Shown: positions 35,855 through 45,915, counted from the first letter of the stretch. The stretch: 64,000 nt of DNA from Pedobacter schmidteae (GCF_900564155.1 NZ_LS999839.1:3717097-3781096), one strand, 5' to 3'. Program-made: numbers and translations. Notes: a model not told the origin generated them from the sequence alone.

Positions 35855-36673
35855 ATGGAATACAAAGCCCGGTATATTACCCAGGACATAAAGCTCTCGA
35901 GTTATGAGGACAAATTTTTCAAGTCAGATATTATGTTTGATCAACACATGCTGGTATGGTTCCTTTCAGGTGAAACCAAAATTGTGCAGGCAGATGCGAC
36001 CTATTTTTTTGGGAAAGGGGATATTTTCCTGATCCCCAGGAATCAATTGGCTACAATTATCAACTATCCCAAAGATGGCCAGCCACATAAAACAGTGGTG
36101 ATGCATTTATCTTTAGACAGGCTCAGGGATTTTTATGAGGGTAAAAACATTACTCCCAGGCCCCCGAAATCACAGAAAATCTACGGTTTCAGCAATCATC
36201 CTTTGCTGGAAAGCTGCCTGGCTTCACTTATCCCGTATTTTGATATGAAAGATATTCCGGAAGATATTGCTGCGATCAAGATCTCGGAAGCCATTAGTAT
36301 TCTCAGGACTGTTGACAAGGAAATTGATCATGTATTAGCGAATTTCGAAGAACCAGGCAAGATCAACCTGACTGACTATATGGAAAAGAACTTCATGTTC
36401 AATCTGCCGATGGAAAAGTTCGGCTACCTTACGGGCAGAAGTCTGACCACTTTTAAACGGGACTTTAAAAAGGCTTTTAGCATGACCCCGCAACGCTGGC
36501 TAACACAAAAACGCCTGGAACTGGCACATTACCAGCTTACAGAAAAAAAGAGAAGACCTTTGGATGTCTGCTATGAGGTAGGTTTTGAAAACCTGTCTCA
36601 TTTTTCCTTTGCCTTTAAAAAACAGTTTGGGTTTGCGCCAAGTTATTTGATCAATAAACCAACAAGTCGGTGA
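35855..36673 (+). CDS. AraC-family transcriptional regulator of the dehydrogenase operon
   Basis: 272 residues. The N-terminal cupin-like domain (MLVWFLSGETKIVQADATYF, GDIFLIPRNQLATI) senses an unknown ligand; the C-terminal AraC HTH has MEKFGYLTGRSLTTFKRDFK and LDVCYEVGFENLSHFSFAFK. It sits 143 bases after the dehydrogenase pair on the same strand and shares an operator-like motif with that operon, so it most likely regulates the pair and itself. Ends 180 bases before the convergent cyclase gene. Confidence 0.9.
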   Translation: MEYKARYITQDIKLSSYEDKFFKSDIMFDQHMLVWFLSGETKIVQADATYFFGKGDIFLIPRNQLATIINYPKDGQPHKTVVMHLSLDRLRDFYEGKNITPRPPKSQKIYGFSNHPLLESCLASLIPYFDMKDIPEDIAAIKISEAISILRTVDKEIDHVLANFEEPGKINLTDYMEKNFMFNLPMEKFGYLTGRSLTTFKRDFKKAFSMTPQRWLTQKRLELAHYQLTEKKRRPLDVCYEVGFENLSHFSFAFKKQFGFAPSYLINKPTSR

Positions 36674-36853
36674 CGGTTTGTAGCTGCGCAAGCCAAATGA
36701 CGAATTATGGGTCATTAAATATGCGTTACAAAACCTGATACTATTTTGTCTGCAAAAAAAATGAAGGAGAAAATAGATACCCTGATGTTCTGATCAATGG
36801 TTCCATGTTGTTTATGATTAAATGTATAGAACAAATTTAGGTGGATATTCATG

Positions 36854-38005
36854 TCAATTAATTTTGTTGAGCGTGTCGGGCTGGATAAACCCTTCGACAC
36901 TGAGAATCCCCACCTTTGTTGATTTACCTCTTAACAAGATCATGCCTAAAGCATCTGTTTTGACGTTGTGGTTTGGTTCTAAGGATTCCAACAAGTATGC
37001 TGAAATCAGAAAGTTCTTATTGTATTCATTACATACACTTTGAATTCTTGCTGCAGTATTCAAAGTATCACCATGATAAGCAATATCTCTTTTGATGTCG
37101 CCGATTTCTACAACAGTAACTTTCCCCATATGGAGGCCTGCTTTAAAGCGGGGTAGAAACCCATAGTTTGCCATGTAATATTTGGTTCTGTCCTGAAACT
37201 GGTTTTCACAACCAAAGAAAAACCGAATACAGGACAGCTTTCTCAATCCTTCAGATACCCTCCAGGTTACCACAATCTCATCCCCCACATATTGATAAAC
37301 CTCTGCATTAAACTGCAAAAGAATTTGGTTGATGTCCATGAAACTATCTCTGATAAACGAGCTGTACTTTAGGTGTCCTAGTTTTTCTGCAATAGTGGTG
37401 GAGGATTTTAAATCCATAAACATAAAAATCCGTTCTTCTTCCTGTGGATATTTATATTTTCCAAGTAACAAGGGAACTAAAACACCCGGGCCATATTTTC
37501 TGTTTACCTGGTTGATAAAGCTTATGATTAATGTCATAACGAAATAATAGATCGCCAGAATATAAAAAAGGTATTTCCATGATTTATCGTTTGTCTTCAG
37601 GTTGTTTCCAAAGGTTGAGTCAGTAATAAAGAAATCAAAGAAAGTATATCTAATCAAAATCAATGTAAGTACAATAAGGATGAAGGAGATGGTAGATTTG
37701 ACTAGAATTATTCTGCCCATAGAGCGCTTTTCGTGAAAATTTTTATCGAGGTATTGGTCGGTTAAGCCGAGTATGATACCATAAAAGAATCCAAACATTA
37801 CAGACAATGCTAAGGTGTTGTTAAACCTGGTAGGGGAGTTGAGTTGGGAAGTTTCGCTTATTGAAAGGGCTTGTAAATGCAGGAGGATGCTCAGAAAAAC
37901 ACTGGCTATAATCCAGAAATTGATTTGAATACCCAAATAACTTAGAACCGGGAATTTAGCAGAGAATTTTTGTGCTGTACTTGTATAATCCCACTTTTTT
38001 GACAT
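36854..38005 (-). CDS. Membrane-bound class III adenylate/guanylate cyclase
   Basis: 383 residues. The N-terminal half has four or more membrane helices (INFWIIASVFLSILLHL, SVMFGFFYGIILGL, ISFILIVLTLILI, YLFYILAIYYFVMTLIIS). The cytoplasmic cyclase domain follows: metal-binding Asp in FMFMDLKSST, second metal Asp in YVGDEIVVTW, and the catalytic Asn and Arg in LNTAARIQ. Thus the key catalytic residues appear intact and a cyclic nucleotide, probably cAMP, is the expected product. Sensory input would come through the membrane helices. It is monocistronic, convergent with the AraC gene. A link to the CRP-like sites elsewhere in the window is possible but speculative. Confidence 0.85.
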   Translation of the reverse strand: MSKKWDYTSTAQKFSAKFPVLSYLGIQINFWIIASVFLSILLHLQALSISETSQLNSPTRFNNTLALSVMFGFFYGIILGLTDQYLDKNFHEKRSMGRIILVKSTISFILIVLTLILIRYTFFDFFITDSTFGNNLKTNDKSWKYLFYILAIYYFVMTLIISFINQVNRKYGPGVLVPLLLGKYKYPQEEERIFMFMDLKSSTTIAEKLGHLKYSSFIRDSFMDINQILLQFNAEVYQYVGDEIVVTWRVSEGLRKLSCIRFFFGCENQFQDRTKYYMANYGFLPRFKAGLHMGKVTVVEIGDIKRDIAYHGDTLNTAARIQSVCNEYNKNFLISAYLLESLEPNHNVKTDALGMILLRGKSTKVGILSVEGFIQPDTLNKIN

Positions 38006-38551
38006 CTTATTCAGAACTTAGTTATTTCAAATTTTGTGTTGTTTATGAGGATAAGCAAAATACCTATACAAGATAATGCAATTCATTCACATTTCAGATA
38101 ACTAAAGAATCTGCTATTTTACTAGCATAACTGGACAAACCATTTTCAAGACCCCATTTCGCCAATTTAAAGCTCTATCTTAACTTATTGATTATAAAAA
38201 GCAAAATGGGGCATTTTAGTTTGGTGAAAAGGGATCAATATGGTGTGGTTTGTGTAACATGGGTGATTATCCGATAATCGATTATATGCAGTTTGTGCCC
38301 GGTTGGACTGACTTTCATCTTAATAATGGTCTTCGTTTAGATATACGCATTGAAATGAAGGGACTTGAGGGCTGCACTTTTGACGAATGTTCTACACCAA
38401 CCGTTTTTGACGGGGCTTTGAATGGCATACTCCTTTGTTTTTAAATGATCAGAAGTATGCTGAATTTTTCTGTACTTTGTATTTTATGATGCAACATGAG
38501 TTTGACGGCTAATGATATGAATTTTTGCCTTTTTAATCGTTTATAAATTCT
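38006..38551. other. Intergenic region with possible gene remnant
   Basis: A 546-base spacer between the cyclase gene (minus) and a small membrane-protein gene (plus). Besides a 64-codon frame (38250-38444) I see only a loose inverted repeat of CCCCATTT-type sequence near 38150 and 38200 and AT-rich DNA. Confidence 0.5.
38250..38444 (+). pseudogene. Short frame resembling a nucleotidyltransferase-like fragment
   Basis: 64 codons with ATG and stop. The segment YMQFVPGWTDFHLNNGLRLD followed by MKGLEGCTFDEC resembles, from memory, the C-terminal half of small nucleotidyltransferase-fold proteins (AbiEii/DUF6036-like), which would place it as a remnant with its N-terminal half missing. It could also be spurious. 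Confidence 0.3.
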
Positions 38552-39013
38552 ATGGAAGCGACCCAATTGATAACAGTGCAGTTTAAAAAAGATAAAGTAG
38601 CGTACAGCATTGCAGCAGTTGTTTCGCTTTTACTTGCAGGTATGTTCTATTTGATCTTTAGCCAAGAGGAGGGGAGTACTGCTTTATCCTGGATTTTTCT
38701 GGTTGGCGGCATACTATTGTCTGGCTATTGTTTTTGGAGTGCACAGAGTAATAGGATAGTGTTGGAGCTGAATCCTGAGGGGTTTAGGTATCAAAATTAT
38801 TTCTACAGCTGGAATAGATTGCGCAGTTATGCAATTGTTGTTAAGGAAGATGAGGGTGGCTCGTTTAATTACTTGGTGTTGAATTTCAGAACTTCTAAAG
38901 TTCCTTTAGAAATCCAGTTGGACTGGATAGAAGACCAACAGTCTATCACCCGGCACATGTCTGTATTTGCTCAGGCTTTCCAGATTGAATTTGACGGAGT
39001 GCTTAAAAAGTAG
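38552..39013 (+). CDS. Small membrane protein with two helices and PH-like tail
   Basis: 153 residues. Two hydrophobic helices (YSIAAVVSLLLAGMFYLIF and WIFLVGGILLSGYCFW) are followed by a soluble tail (IVLELNPEGFRYQNYFYSWN) typical of bacterial PH-like or YcxB-like membrane proteins. No catalytic motif. It lies between decayed sequence and an insertion-sequence end and is monocistronic. Function unknown. Confidence 0.7.
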   Translation: MEATQLITVQFKKDKVAYSIAAVVSLLLAGMFYLIFSQEEGSTALSWIFLVGGILLSGYCFWSAQSNRIVLELNPEGFRYQNYFYSWNRLRSYAIVVKEDEGGSFNYLVLNFRTSKVPLEIQLDWIEDQQSITRHMSVFAQAFQIEFDGVLKK

Positions 39014-39049
39014 TAACAATCACTATAAAGACGATAAAAATGATAGAAT

Positions 39050-39093
39050 ATTTTTGACATGCATTAATGACAAGCTATAGCAGGACGAGACAT
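39050..39093. repeat. 44-base insertion-sequence end fragment, copy 1
   Basis: These 44 bases are identical to 54202-54245 and in the same orientation. At 54202-54245 they form the transposase-start end of a deleted IS3-type element, so this copy is a truncated end of the same element. It lies 83 bases before the locus B sigma-factor gene. Confidence 0.85.
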
Positions 39094-39175
39094 TTTTTTA
39101 GGCGGTTTGCAAATAAATACTCATCTTAGGCCTCTGTTAATTTTACACTTCCATTGATTATTTATTGCGGTGAAC

Positions 39176-39745
39176 ATGGAACAAGCTGACCGGGCATTCT
39201 TAACTATTTCTGAATTTGAAGTGCTATTCCAAAAACATTATAAGTTTTTGTGTTTGGTGGGCAATCAACTGGTTGGGGATCTGGATGTTTCAAAAGATCT
39301 GGTACAGGAGTTTTATATTGATTTTTGGAGACGTCGGGAAACCTTGCAATTGTCGGGTACTTTCCAATCTTATGCCACACGTGCAGTTAAAAATCTTTGC
39401 ATTTCCTATTTGCGAAAGGAAGAAGCCACAACGGCTAAAAAAAATGAGCTGGAATTGGAAGAAAGTTTCGACCCACAGCTGGAGGCAGAACTTCAGTTTG
39501 ATCGGGAAAACCTGGATGTAAAATTACGGGCCTCGATTGATAAACTTCCAAAAGAATGTAGAAATATATTTATGCTGCATAATTTTGAAGGACTAACCTA
39601 TGCGCAGATCGCCGAGCGAAACCAGATTTCAATTAATACAGTGAAAACACAAATAAAAAGAGCCTACGCCTTTTTACGAAACGAGTTGCCCAATCAACCT
39701 TTCGTTTTTATTTATTTTATGTTTTTGTATTCCAAACACTTATAG
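39176..39745 (+). CDS. ECF RNA polymerase sigma factor, FecI-like (locus B)
   Basis: 189 residues from the ATG at 39176; an upstream GTG at 39170 would add two residues. Region 2 spans about residues 20-90 (LVQEFYIDFWRRRETLQ), and region 4 about 120-175 (KLPKECRNIFMLHNFEGLTY, AQIAERNQISINTVKTQIKR). It belongs to the Bacteroidota FecI-like sigma family that drives SusCD loci. The anti-sigma gene follows after 65 bases and then a SusC with STN domain, so it is expected to transcribe locus B when ligand binds the transporter. Confidence 0.92.
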   Translation: MEQADRAFLTISEFEVLFQKHYKFLCLVGNQLVGDLDVSKDLVQEFYIDFWRRRETLQLSGTFQSYATRAVKNLCISYLRKEEATTAKKNELELEESFDPQLEAELQFDRENLDVKLRASIDKLPKECRNIFMLHNFEGLTYAQIAERNQISINTVKTQIKRAYAFLRNELPNQPFVFIYFMFLYSKHL

Positions 39746-39810
39746 GTTTTTCAGGGAGTTTTTTAATAATCTTGTCACCCGATCTATATTTTTTTTCGAC
39801 TTATTTTTAG

Positions 39811-40998
39811 ATGATGAGCAAACCACACGATATCGATCAACCGGAATGGGAGCAGGTACTTCGTTCCTTAGCCCAAGGAGAAGAAGTAACTGAAGATCGC
39901 TTCAATAAACTGAGCATTGAAGAACGCGCTTACATTTCCGAAATTAGAGATCAGCAAAAGCTAAAAGAAGCTGTGGACTCCCTGGAGGCAATTGATTCGA
40001 AAGCAGATTGGTCTCTGGTCGAAAGTCATTTACAGGAAGGCCCTGTGAGGAAACGGACGGTTCCTCTATTTGTTAAATTTATGCGCTATGCGGCTATTTT
40101 ATTCTTGCCTGTTGCATTGGGCCTGGGGATATATTTTAGTTTAAAGGACAATGAGCAACAACAACAGGAACAAGTAAAACAAGAACACGCCTATATGGGT
40201 TCTAAAAAGGTGACTTTAATTCTTGGAGATGGAAAAGAAGTTGAACTCGGCGCACATCAGTCTATCGCAAACGCTGATGGAGCTCAAATCCAGACTGATG
40301 CCAATAACGGCTTGGTTTACCAAACGGAAAAAAATGAGGGTACTGTTGCGATTTTTAACACACTGGTGATTCCTAAAGGCGCAACTTATAAATTGATATT
40401 AGACGATTTAACCCAAATTTGGTTGAATGCAGATTCCCGCTTAAAATATCAGGTCAATTTTAAGGCGACCCAGACCCGGGAGGTATACCTCGAAAAAGGA
40501 GAGGCTTATTTCAAGGTAGCTAAGAATCCCAATAAACCATTTATCGTACATAGCGCTTCAATGTCTGTACAGGTGTTGGGAACCTCGTTTAATATGAACA
40601 CCTATTCATCGAGGGTGCTGACTACCCTGGTTGAGGGGAAAGTGAAGCTGGAGACTTTGGACGCTACAATACAAGTATTTTTGAGCCCGGGCCAGCAAGG
40701 TAGTTTTGACAAGGCTGCCGGAAGTCTGAAAAAGAAAGACGTAGATGTCTTTCCTTTTGTAGCCTGGAAAGATGGCTTGATCGTATTCCAAAATACCACT
40801 ATGGGGGAATTGATGGAGCGACTTGGAAGATTGTATGATTTTGAAATAGAATTTAAAGATCAAAAGTTAAAACAGTTGCATTATACAGGGCGGGCGGATC
40901 AAAGCGAGTCCCTACAAGAGATACTAACCATTATTCAGGAAACATCAAATCTGAAATTTACAATTAAAGAAAGGAGTGTGATCGTAGAAAAGCTATAA
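39811..40998 (+). CDS. FecR-family anti-sigma factor (locus B)
   Basis: 395 residues. A cytoplasmic N-terminal region of about 85 residues that would hold the sigma factor is followed by one membrane helix (YAAILFLPVALGLGIYFSL). The periplasmic FecR domain contains IPKGATYKLILDDLTQIWLN and VYLEKGEAYFKVAKNPNKPF, and the C-terminal DUF4974 (LGRLYDFEIEFKDQKLKQ) contacts the STN domain of the transporter. Spacing of 116 bases before the SusC gene leaves room for the sigma-dependent promoter. This makes locus B a trans-envelope signalling locus, unlike locus A. Confidence 0.93.
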   Translation: MMSKPHDIDQPEWEQVLRSLAQGEEVTEDRFNKLSIEERAYISEIRDQQKLKEAVDSLEAIDSKADWSLVESHLQEGPVRKRTVPLFVKFMRYAAILFLPVALGLGIYFSLKDNEQQQQEQVKQEHAYMGSKKVTLILGDGKEVELGAHQSIANADGAQIQTDANNGLVYQTEKNEGTVAIFNTLVIPKGATYKLILDDLTQIWLNADSRLKYQVNFKATQTREVYLEKGEAYFKVAKNPNKPFIVHSASMSVQVLGTSFNMNTYSSRVLTTLVEGKVKLETLDATIQVFLSPGQQGSFDKAAGSLKKKDVDVFPFVAWKDGLIVFQNTTMGELMERLGRLYDFEIEFKDQKLKQLHYTGRADQSESLQEILTIIQETSNLKFTIKERSVIVEKL

Positions 40999-41114
40999 AA
41001 GATAAATTAACGGGCAATGTGCAACCATCACCCGTATAGCTAAGTTTTTATAAATCATTTGCTTGACAGAGCGATAAAGATTTATTGTGTTCAACTTAAA
41101 CCAAACCAAATCTA

Positions 41115-44100
41115 ATGAAAAAAAATTACGAAGAACTTATTAAAAAAATAGGTTTTTTAACCTTGCTGTTTTTAGCGCTCTCTATCAGCACCATGGCGCA
41201 GTTAAAGCAAAAAGTAAGCCTTGATGTAAAAAGTGTTCAATTATCAGAGGCTTTGGATGTGCTTCAAAAGCAAGTAAAGTCTTACATCGTTTATAATCAT
41301 GAAGAAGTAAATGCTTTTCCTAAAATTACTTTAAGAGTAAAGGATCAGCCGCTCGATAATGTTTTAGAAGGGTTGCTCGCTGGCTCAGACCTGAAGTTTA
41401 CGGTAAGGTCAAACAGTATTGTCATTGGCCCGAAGCAGGAGAGAGAAGGAAATACTGGGCCAAGAAAAATTTCAATTACGGGACAGGTTTTTGACGAAAA
41501 TAAGCAGCCCTTGCCGAGGGCTACGGTATCGGAAGCAGGGGCCAGCAATGGTGCCCTGACAGATGAAAATGGCCGGTTTCAGCTAAAAGTAGCGGAAAAT
41601 GCGTTTTTAGTTGTTACTTATATTGGGATGCTGGATCAACGTATTCCGGTAGTTGGGAAGACTTCATTTAAGATTGTCATGAAGTCAAAAGACATGAGCA
41701 TCAATGAAGTGGTGGTAACCGGTATTCCTTATAACCGTCGGACAGAGAGCTTTACCGGTGCGGCGACAAAAATAACACGTGAGGAATTGTTGAGGGCTGG
41801 TAACCTGAATGTTTTTCAAAGTCTGAAAAGTGTGGAACCTTCACTGAACATTCAGGACAATCTTGCTTTTGGGTCTGATCCAAACAAGATGCCTGAAATG
41901 CAAATCAGAGGATCATCCTCATTTCCTGATCTTAAAGGACAATATTCGACCAGTCCGAATCAACCCTTATTTATTGTGGATGGTTTCGAAATGACCATTG
42001 AAAAGGTTTCGGATCTGGACATCAACAGAATTGAGTCTGTTACAATTTTAAAAGATGCTTCGGCAAAGGCTTTATACGGTTCGAGAGCAGGCAATGGCGT
42101 TATTGTTATTGAAACCGTAAAAGTGAAGCCGGGGGAATTGAGGATCAACTACAGCGCAACTGTTGGTTTGGAAATTCCTGATTTAAGCAGTTATAACCTG
42201 ACTAATGCAACTGAAAAGTTAAGTTTGGAAAAGCAATTAGGTGCTTACAGTAGGACACAGCCCATCCTTGGTTTGCCATTGGATAGCTTGTACTACGCCA
42301 ATTTAAAAGAGGTACAAAATGGTGTGAATACGGATTGGCTGTCGCAACCAGTCAGGACGGGGATAACCAATAAACATACTTTTGGCTTTGAAGCTGGTGA
42401 CGATAAATTAAGGGCGGGCCTTACTTTCTTTTCAAATAACATTCAGGGTGTGATGAAAGGGAGTGAAAGAAAAAATTTAGGAGGTGCTTTATCACTTACT
42501 TATCGATATAAGCGTGTATTGTTTAGAAACCAGCTTCAATATTCTGGTGTAAAAGCTGCGAATTCGCCCTATGGGGAGTTTTCTGATTATGCGAAGTTGA
42601 ATCCTTACTGGCGACCTACCAATGATGATGGTAGCATTCGTAAGGTTTTGGGTATAGGACCGGTGCTTTCAGAAACCGCTTACAACCCTTTGTACAATGC
42701 TACGCTGAATACGAAGTCTACATCTGAATATACAGACATTACCAACAATACTTATGTAGAATGGACTGTAAACAATGAAATTAAAGTTATTGGCAGGCTT
42801 GGATTTACCAATACGGTGAATGGAACGGAAGTATTTTTTCCGGGTAGCCATACCAAGTTCAATAGCCTGACAGGGGATAACCTTTTTTTAAAAGGAACTT
42901 ATGATAAGGGGAATGGTAAGTCCTCTATGGTTAGCAGTGATGTGAATATGAACTATTCGAAAATTTGGGGTAAACACATCTTATTTACCAATATTGGTGC
43001 AAATATTCGGGAGGACAATTCAGAAAACTATCTGTATAGTGCGATAGGCTTTCCGAATAACAAAATGGATAATATCATTTTTGCCAAGCAGTATGCCGTA
43101 AATGGTAAACCATCTGGAAGCGAGTCTATCAATCGTGAACTGGGTGGCCTGGCAGCAGCGAATTATTCTTACGACAACAGATATTTTGCAGATTTATCAG
43201 TACGTGCCACTGCTTCTTCACAATTCGGAGCCGACAATCCATGGGGCACTTTCTGGTCGGCCGGTGCCGGTTGGAACTTGCACAACGAAAAGTTTTTGCT
43301 GGGAAATAAGGTCATCAATCTGCTGAAGCTAAGAGGTTCGATGGGCTATACCGGCTCGCAAAACTTCAATTCTTACCAGGCCATGTTACTATATAACTAT
43401 TTTGTAGACAACTCTTACCAGGGGATGTTAGGGACCTTTCTGAATGGTTTAGCCAATACCGATTTGAAATGGCAACAGAAACTGGATTACAATGCGGGTA
43501 TAGATGCGCAGCTATGGTCGAACTTAAGTGTTCGTGTTGATGTTTATAATGCTATCACTACTAATCTTTTAACAGATATTACCACTCCGCCTTCATTGGG
43601 TTTTGATTCCTATAAAGCCAATTTGGGGCAGATCCGAAATACCGGAATAGAACTGAAGTTGAACTACAGAATGCTGGTAAATGCAGCCAGCAGAAGATCA
43701 CTTAATCTATTCGTTACAGGTATATCAAACAGCAATAAAATAGTGAAAATCTCTAATTCGCTGCAGAGCATTACCAGTAGTCAGGATAAATTGTCGACCA
43801 CAAGTAATAAGCCCTTGGTCAGATTTCAGGAAGGTCAATCACTGGATGCTATCTGGGCAGTGCCTTCAAAGGGAATTGATCCTGCCACCGGAAAGGAAAT
43901 TTTTGTGAAACTTGATGGAACCCTTACCGATACCTGGAGTGCCAATGATAAGGTAGTTGTTGGTATAAACCAACCTAAAGTATTTGGTAATTTGGGAGCT
44001 AACTTCGAATATAAAGGTTTCAATATAGGTGTTATTGGTCAGTATAGAACAGGCGGACAGATTTATAACCAGACCCTGGTTGATAAAGTGGAGAATGCCC

Positions 44101-44429
44101 AATTGAACTATAACGTTGATAACCGCGCTTACTATGCAAGCTGGAAAAAACCGGGCGACAATGTATTGTTTAAAAATATTGGGACATCTAATGCACGGAC
44201 ATTGGCTACTTCGAGATTTGTGCAGGATTTAACTGAGCTGAATATATCATCTGTGAATGTAGGCTATGATTTCTATCGATACAGTTTTGTCAAGAAATTA
44301 GGCATGCAACGTTTGCAGGTGATGTTAAATATGAACGACGTACTTAGGTTCTCAACCGTTCGTGTGGAAAGAGGAACAGCTTATCCATTTGCCCGTTACG
44401 GTTCCTTCACGGTTACGGCTAACTTTTAA
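41115..44429 (+). CDS. SusC/RagA-family transporter with N-terminal STN signalling domain (locus B)
   Basis: 1104 residues. After the signal peptide (ending STMAQ) comes an STN domain, about residues 35-110 (SLDVKSVQLSEALDVLQKQV), which relays ligand occupancy to the FecR protein. A carboxypeptidase-regulatory domain follows (ISITGQVFDENKQPLPRATV), then a TonB-box-like MSINEVVVTG, plug (MPEMQIRGSSS, PLFIVDGFEMT, VTILKDASAKALYGSRAGNG) and barrel ending VTANF. The plug lacks any oddity. Substrate unknown; the S46 dipeptidyl peptidase downstream suggests peptides. SusD follows after 34 bases. Confidence 0.95.
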   Translation: MKKNYEELIKKIGFLTLLFLALSISTMAQLKQKVSLDVKSVQLSEALDVLQKQVKSYIVYNHEEVNAFPKITLRVKDQPLDNVLEGLLAGSDLKFTVRSNSIVIGPKQEREGNTGPRKISITGQVFDENKQPLPRATVSEAGASNGALTDENGRFQLKVAENAFLVVTYIGMLDQRIPVVGKTSFKIVMKSKDMSINEVVVTGIPYNRRTESFTGAATKITREELLRAGNLNVFQSLKSVEPSLNIQDNLAFGSDPNKMPEMQIRGSSSFPDLKGQYSTSPNQPLFIVDGFEMTIEKVSDLDINRIESVTILKDASAKALYGSRAGNGVIVIETVKVKPGELRINYSATVGLEIPDLSSYNLTNATEKLSLEKQLGAYSRTQPILGLPLDSLYYANLKEVQNGVNTDWLSQPVRTGITNKHTFGFEAGDDKLRAGLTFFSNNIQGVMKGSERKNLGGALSLTYRYKRVLFRNQLQYSGVKAANSPYGEFSDYAKLNPYWRPTNDDGSIRKVLGIGPVLSETAYNPLYNATLNTKSTSEYTDITNNTYVEWTVNNEIKVIGRLGFTNTVNGTEVFFPGSHTKFNSLTGDNLFLKGTYDKGNGKSSMVSSDVNMNYSKIWGKHILFTNIGANIREDNSENYLYSAIGFPNNKMDNIIFAKQYAVNGKPSGSESINRELGGLAAANYSYDNRYFADLSVRATASSQFGADNPWGTFWSAGAGWNLHNEKFLLGNKVINLLKLRGSMGYTGSQNFNSYQAMLLYNYFVDNSYQGMLGTFLNGLANTDLKWQQKLDYNAGIDAQLWSNLSVRVDVYNAITTNLLTDITTPPSLGFDSYKANLGQIRNTGIELKLNYRMLVNAASRRSLNLFVTGISNSNKIVKISNSLQSITSSQDKLSTTSNKPLVRFQEGQSLDAIWAVPSKGIDPATGKEIFVKLDGTLTDTWSANDKVVVGINQPKVFGNLGANFEYKGFNIGVIGQYRTGGQIYNQTLVDKVENAQLNYNVDNRAYYASWKKPGDNVLFKNIGTSNARTLATSRFVQDLTELNISSVNVGYDFYRYSFVKKLGMQRLQVMLNMNDVLRFSTVRVERGTAYPFARYGSFTVTANF

Positions 44430-44463
44430 TGGCGCTTTTTTATAAACCTAAAAGAAAAAAGAA

Positions 44464-45882
44464 ATGAGAAACAGATTAATAGTAGGCTTAATGACAATTG
44501 TCGTAATGCTATTTGCCAGTTCCTGTAAAAAATGGTTGGATGTACAGCCGCGTACAAAGATTAAATCGGATGTGTTATTCCAAAACGAGCAAGGGTATAA
44601 AGATGCTTTGATTGGATGTTATACTTTAATGAAATCAGAGTCATTGTACGGTCGTCAATTGACTTTTGGTTTCATGGATGCTGTAGCTCAGCAATATGAT
44701 ACCTTCAACAACTCGACCTATGCCCCTGTAGCGCAGTTTAAGTACCTGACTGATGACAGAGTCCGTACACAAATTGATGGCATGTGGAATGGAATGTACA
44801 ATGTACTGGCCAATGTTAATAACATCCTGGATAACATCGATAATGACAAGGCATTATTTACGGAGAATAATTATCAGCTCATTAAGGGAGAAGCGCTGGC
44901 CCTCCGAGCCTTTATTCACTTTGATTTGATGCGCAATTTTGCATCAACTGATTTGACGAAAATAGCGATTCCCTATATGAAGCGTCTGGGTGTAAATGTA
45001 ACGCCAGCTTCAACGGGTAACGAGGTTATGGAGTTTATCATAAAGGATCTGGAGGATGCTGCAGTAAACCTAAGTGTAGACCCCATTAAAAAGGGAAATA
45101 AGCGTTCATCAACTAATGAGTTTTTAAACAACCGTCACCAGCGCCTGAACTATTTTGCAGTAAAGGGAATTGCCGCAAGAGCCTATATGTGGAAAAATGA
45201 TAAGGTAAATGCCCTTGCAAATGCAATGGAGGTAATTCAGGCCGGCAACCAGATATTTCCATGGATTCAAACCTCTAATATTGCTGCTACTGCAGATAAG
45301 GATAAAGATTTCACCTATTCAACTGAAAACCTTTTTGCGCTGAATGTATTTGATTTGAAAAACATTTCTAATAAGTGGTTTATCTCTGCATTTCCCGCAG
45401 ATCAGTTGTTGAGGAGTTCCTTTAATTACGAGTCGATGTATGAGAAATCGACTATTGGAGCAAATGATTACCGTTTGATATATACTTCAAGAATATCTGG
45501 CTCCAGCTATATTATTTATAAATTTTTTCAGCCGGACAATTATAACCTGGCTTATGCATCGATGATTCCATTGCTTAGACGTTCTGAAATGAACTATATC
45601 GCCGCCGAATGCAATGTAGGGGTAGACAACGCCAAAGCTGCTGATCTGCTTAATGAAGTTAGAACGCATAGAGGAGTAGTTACACTGCTTTCTACTTCGC
45701 TAACAGATGTACAGGTTCAGGCCGAGATTTTAAAAGAATATAGAAAAGAGTTTCAGGGTGAAGGTCAGCTGTTTGCCTATTGCAAAAGAACTAAGCAGAA
45801 GTTTCCAACAAACGGGACCACTTTAACTGATGTTCAGTTGGTATTCCCTAAGCCTAACAATGAAATTGAATTCGGAAAATAG
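44464..45882 (+). CDS. SusD/RagB-family lipoprotein (locus B)
   Basis: 472 residues. Lipoprotein signal with Cys at FASSC followed by KKWLDV. SusD landmarks: FQNEQGYKDALIGCYTLM, MYNVLANVNNILDNID, GEALALRAFIHFDLMRNF, and ILKEYRKEFQGEGQLFAYCK. Partner of the preceding SusC at the cell surface. Downstream DUF4843 gene begins after 33 bases. Confidence 0.94.
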   Translation: MRNRLIVGLMTIVVMLFASSCKKWLDVQPRTKIKSDVLFQNEQGYKDALIGCYTLMKSESLYGRQLTFGFMDAVAQQYDTFNNSTYAPVAQFKYLTDDRVRTQIDGMWNGMYNVLANVNNILDNIDNDKALFTENNYQLIKGEALALRAFIHFDLMRNFASTDLTKIAIPYMKRLGVNVTPASTGNEVMEFIIKDLEDAAVNLSVDPIKKGNKRSSTNEFLNNRHQRLNYFAVKGIAARAYMWKNDKVNALANAMEVIQAGNQIFPWIQTSNIAATADKDKDFTYSTENLFALNVFDLKNISNKWFISAFPADQLLRSSFNYESMYEKSTIGANDYRLIYTSRISGSSYIIYKFFQPDNYNLAYASMIPLLRRSEMNYIAAECNVGVDNAKAADLLNEVRTHRGVVTLLSTSLTDVQVQAEILKEYRKEFQGEGQLFAYCKRTKQKFPTNGTTLTDVQLVFPKPNNEIEFGK

Positions 45883-45915
45883 ATAGGATAAGGTTGTTCA
45901 AATAAAAAAAATATA

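Noticed and set aside
38150..38210. CCCCATTT inverted repeat as a terminator
   Set aside because: Loop of about 50 bases, a mismatch, and no gene end nearby to terminate.
39216..39521. Alternative frame within the sigma-factor gene
   Set aside because: The other frame has all sigma region 2 and 4 motifs.
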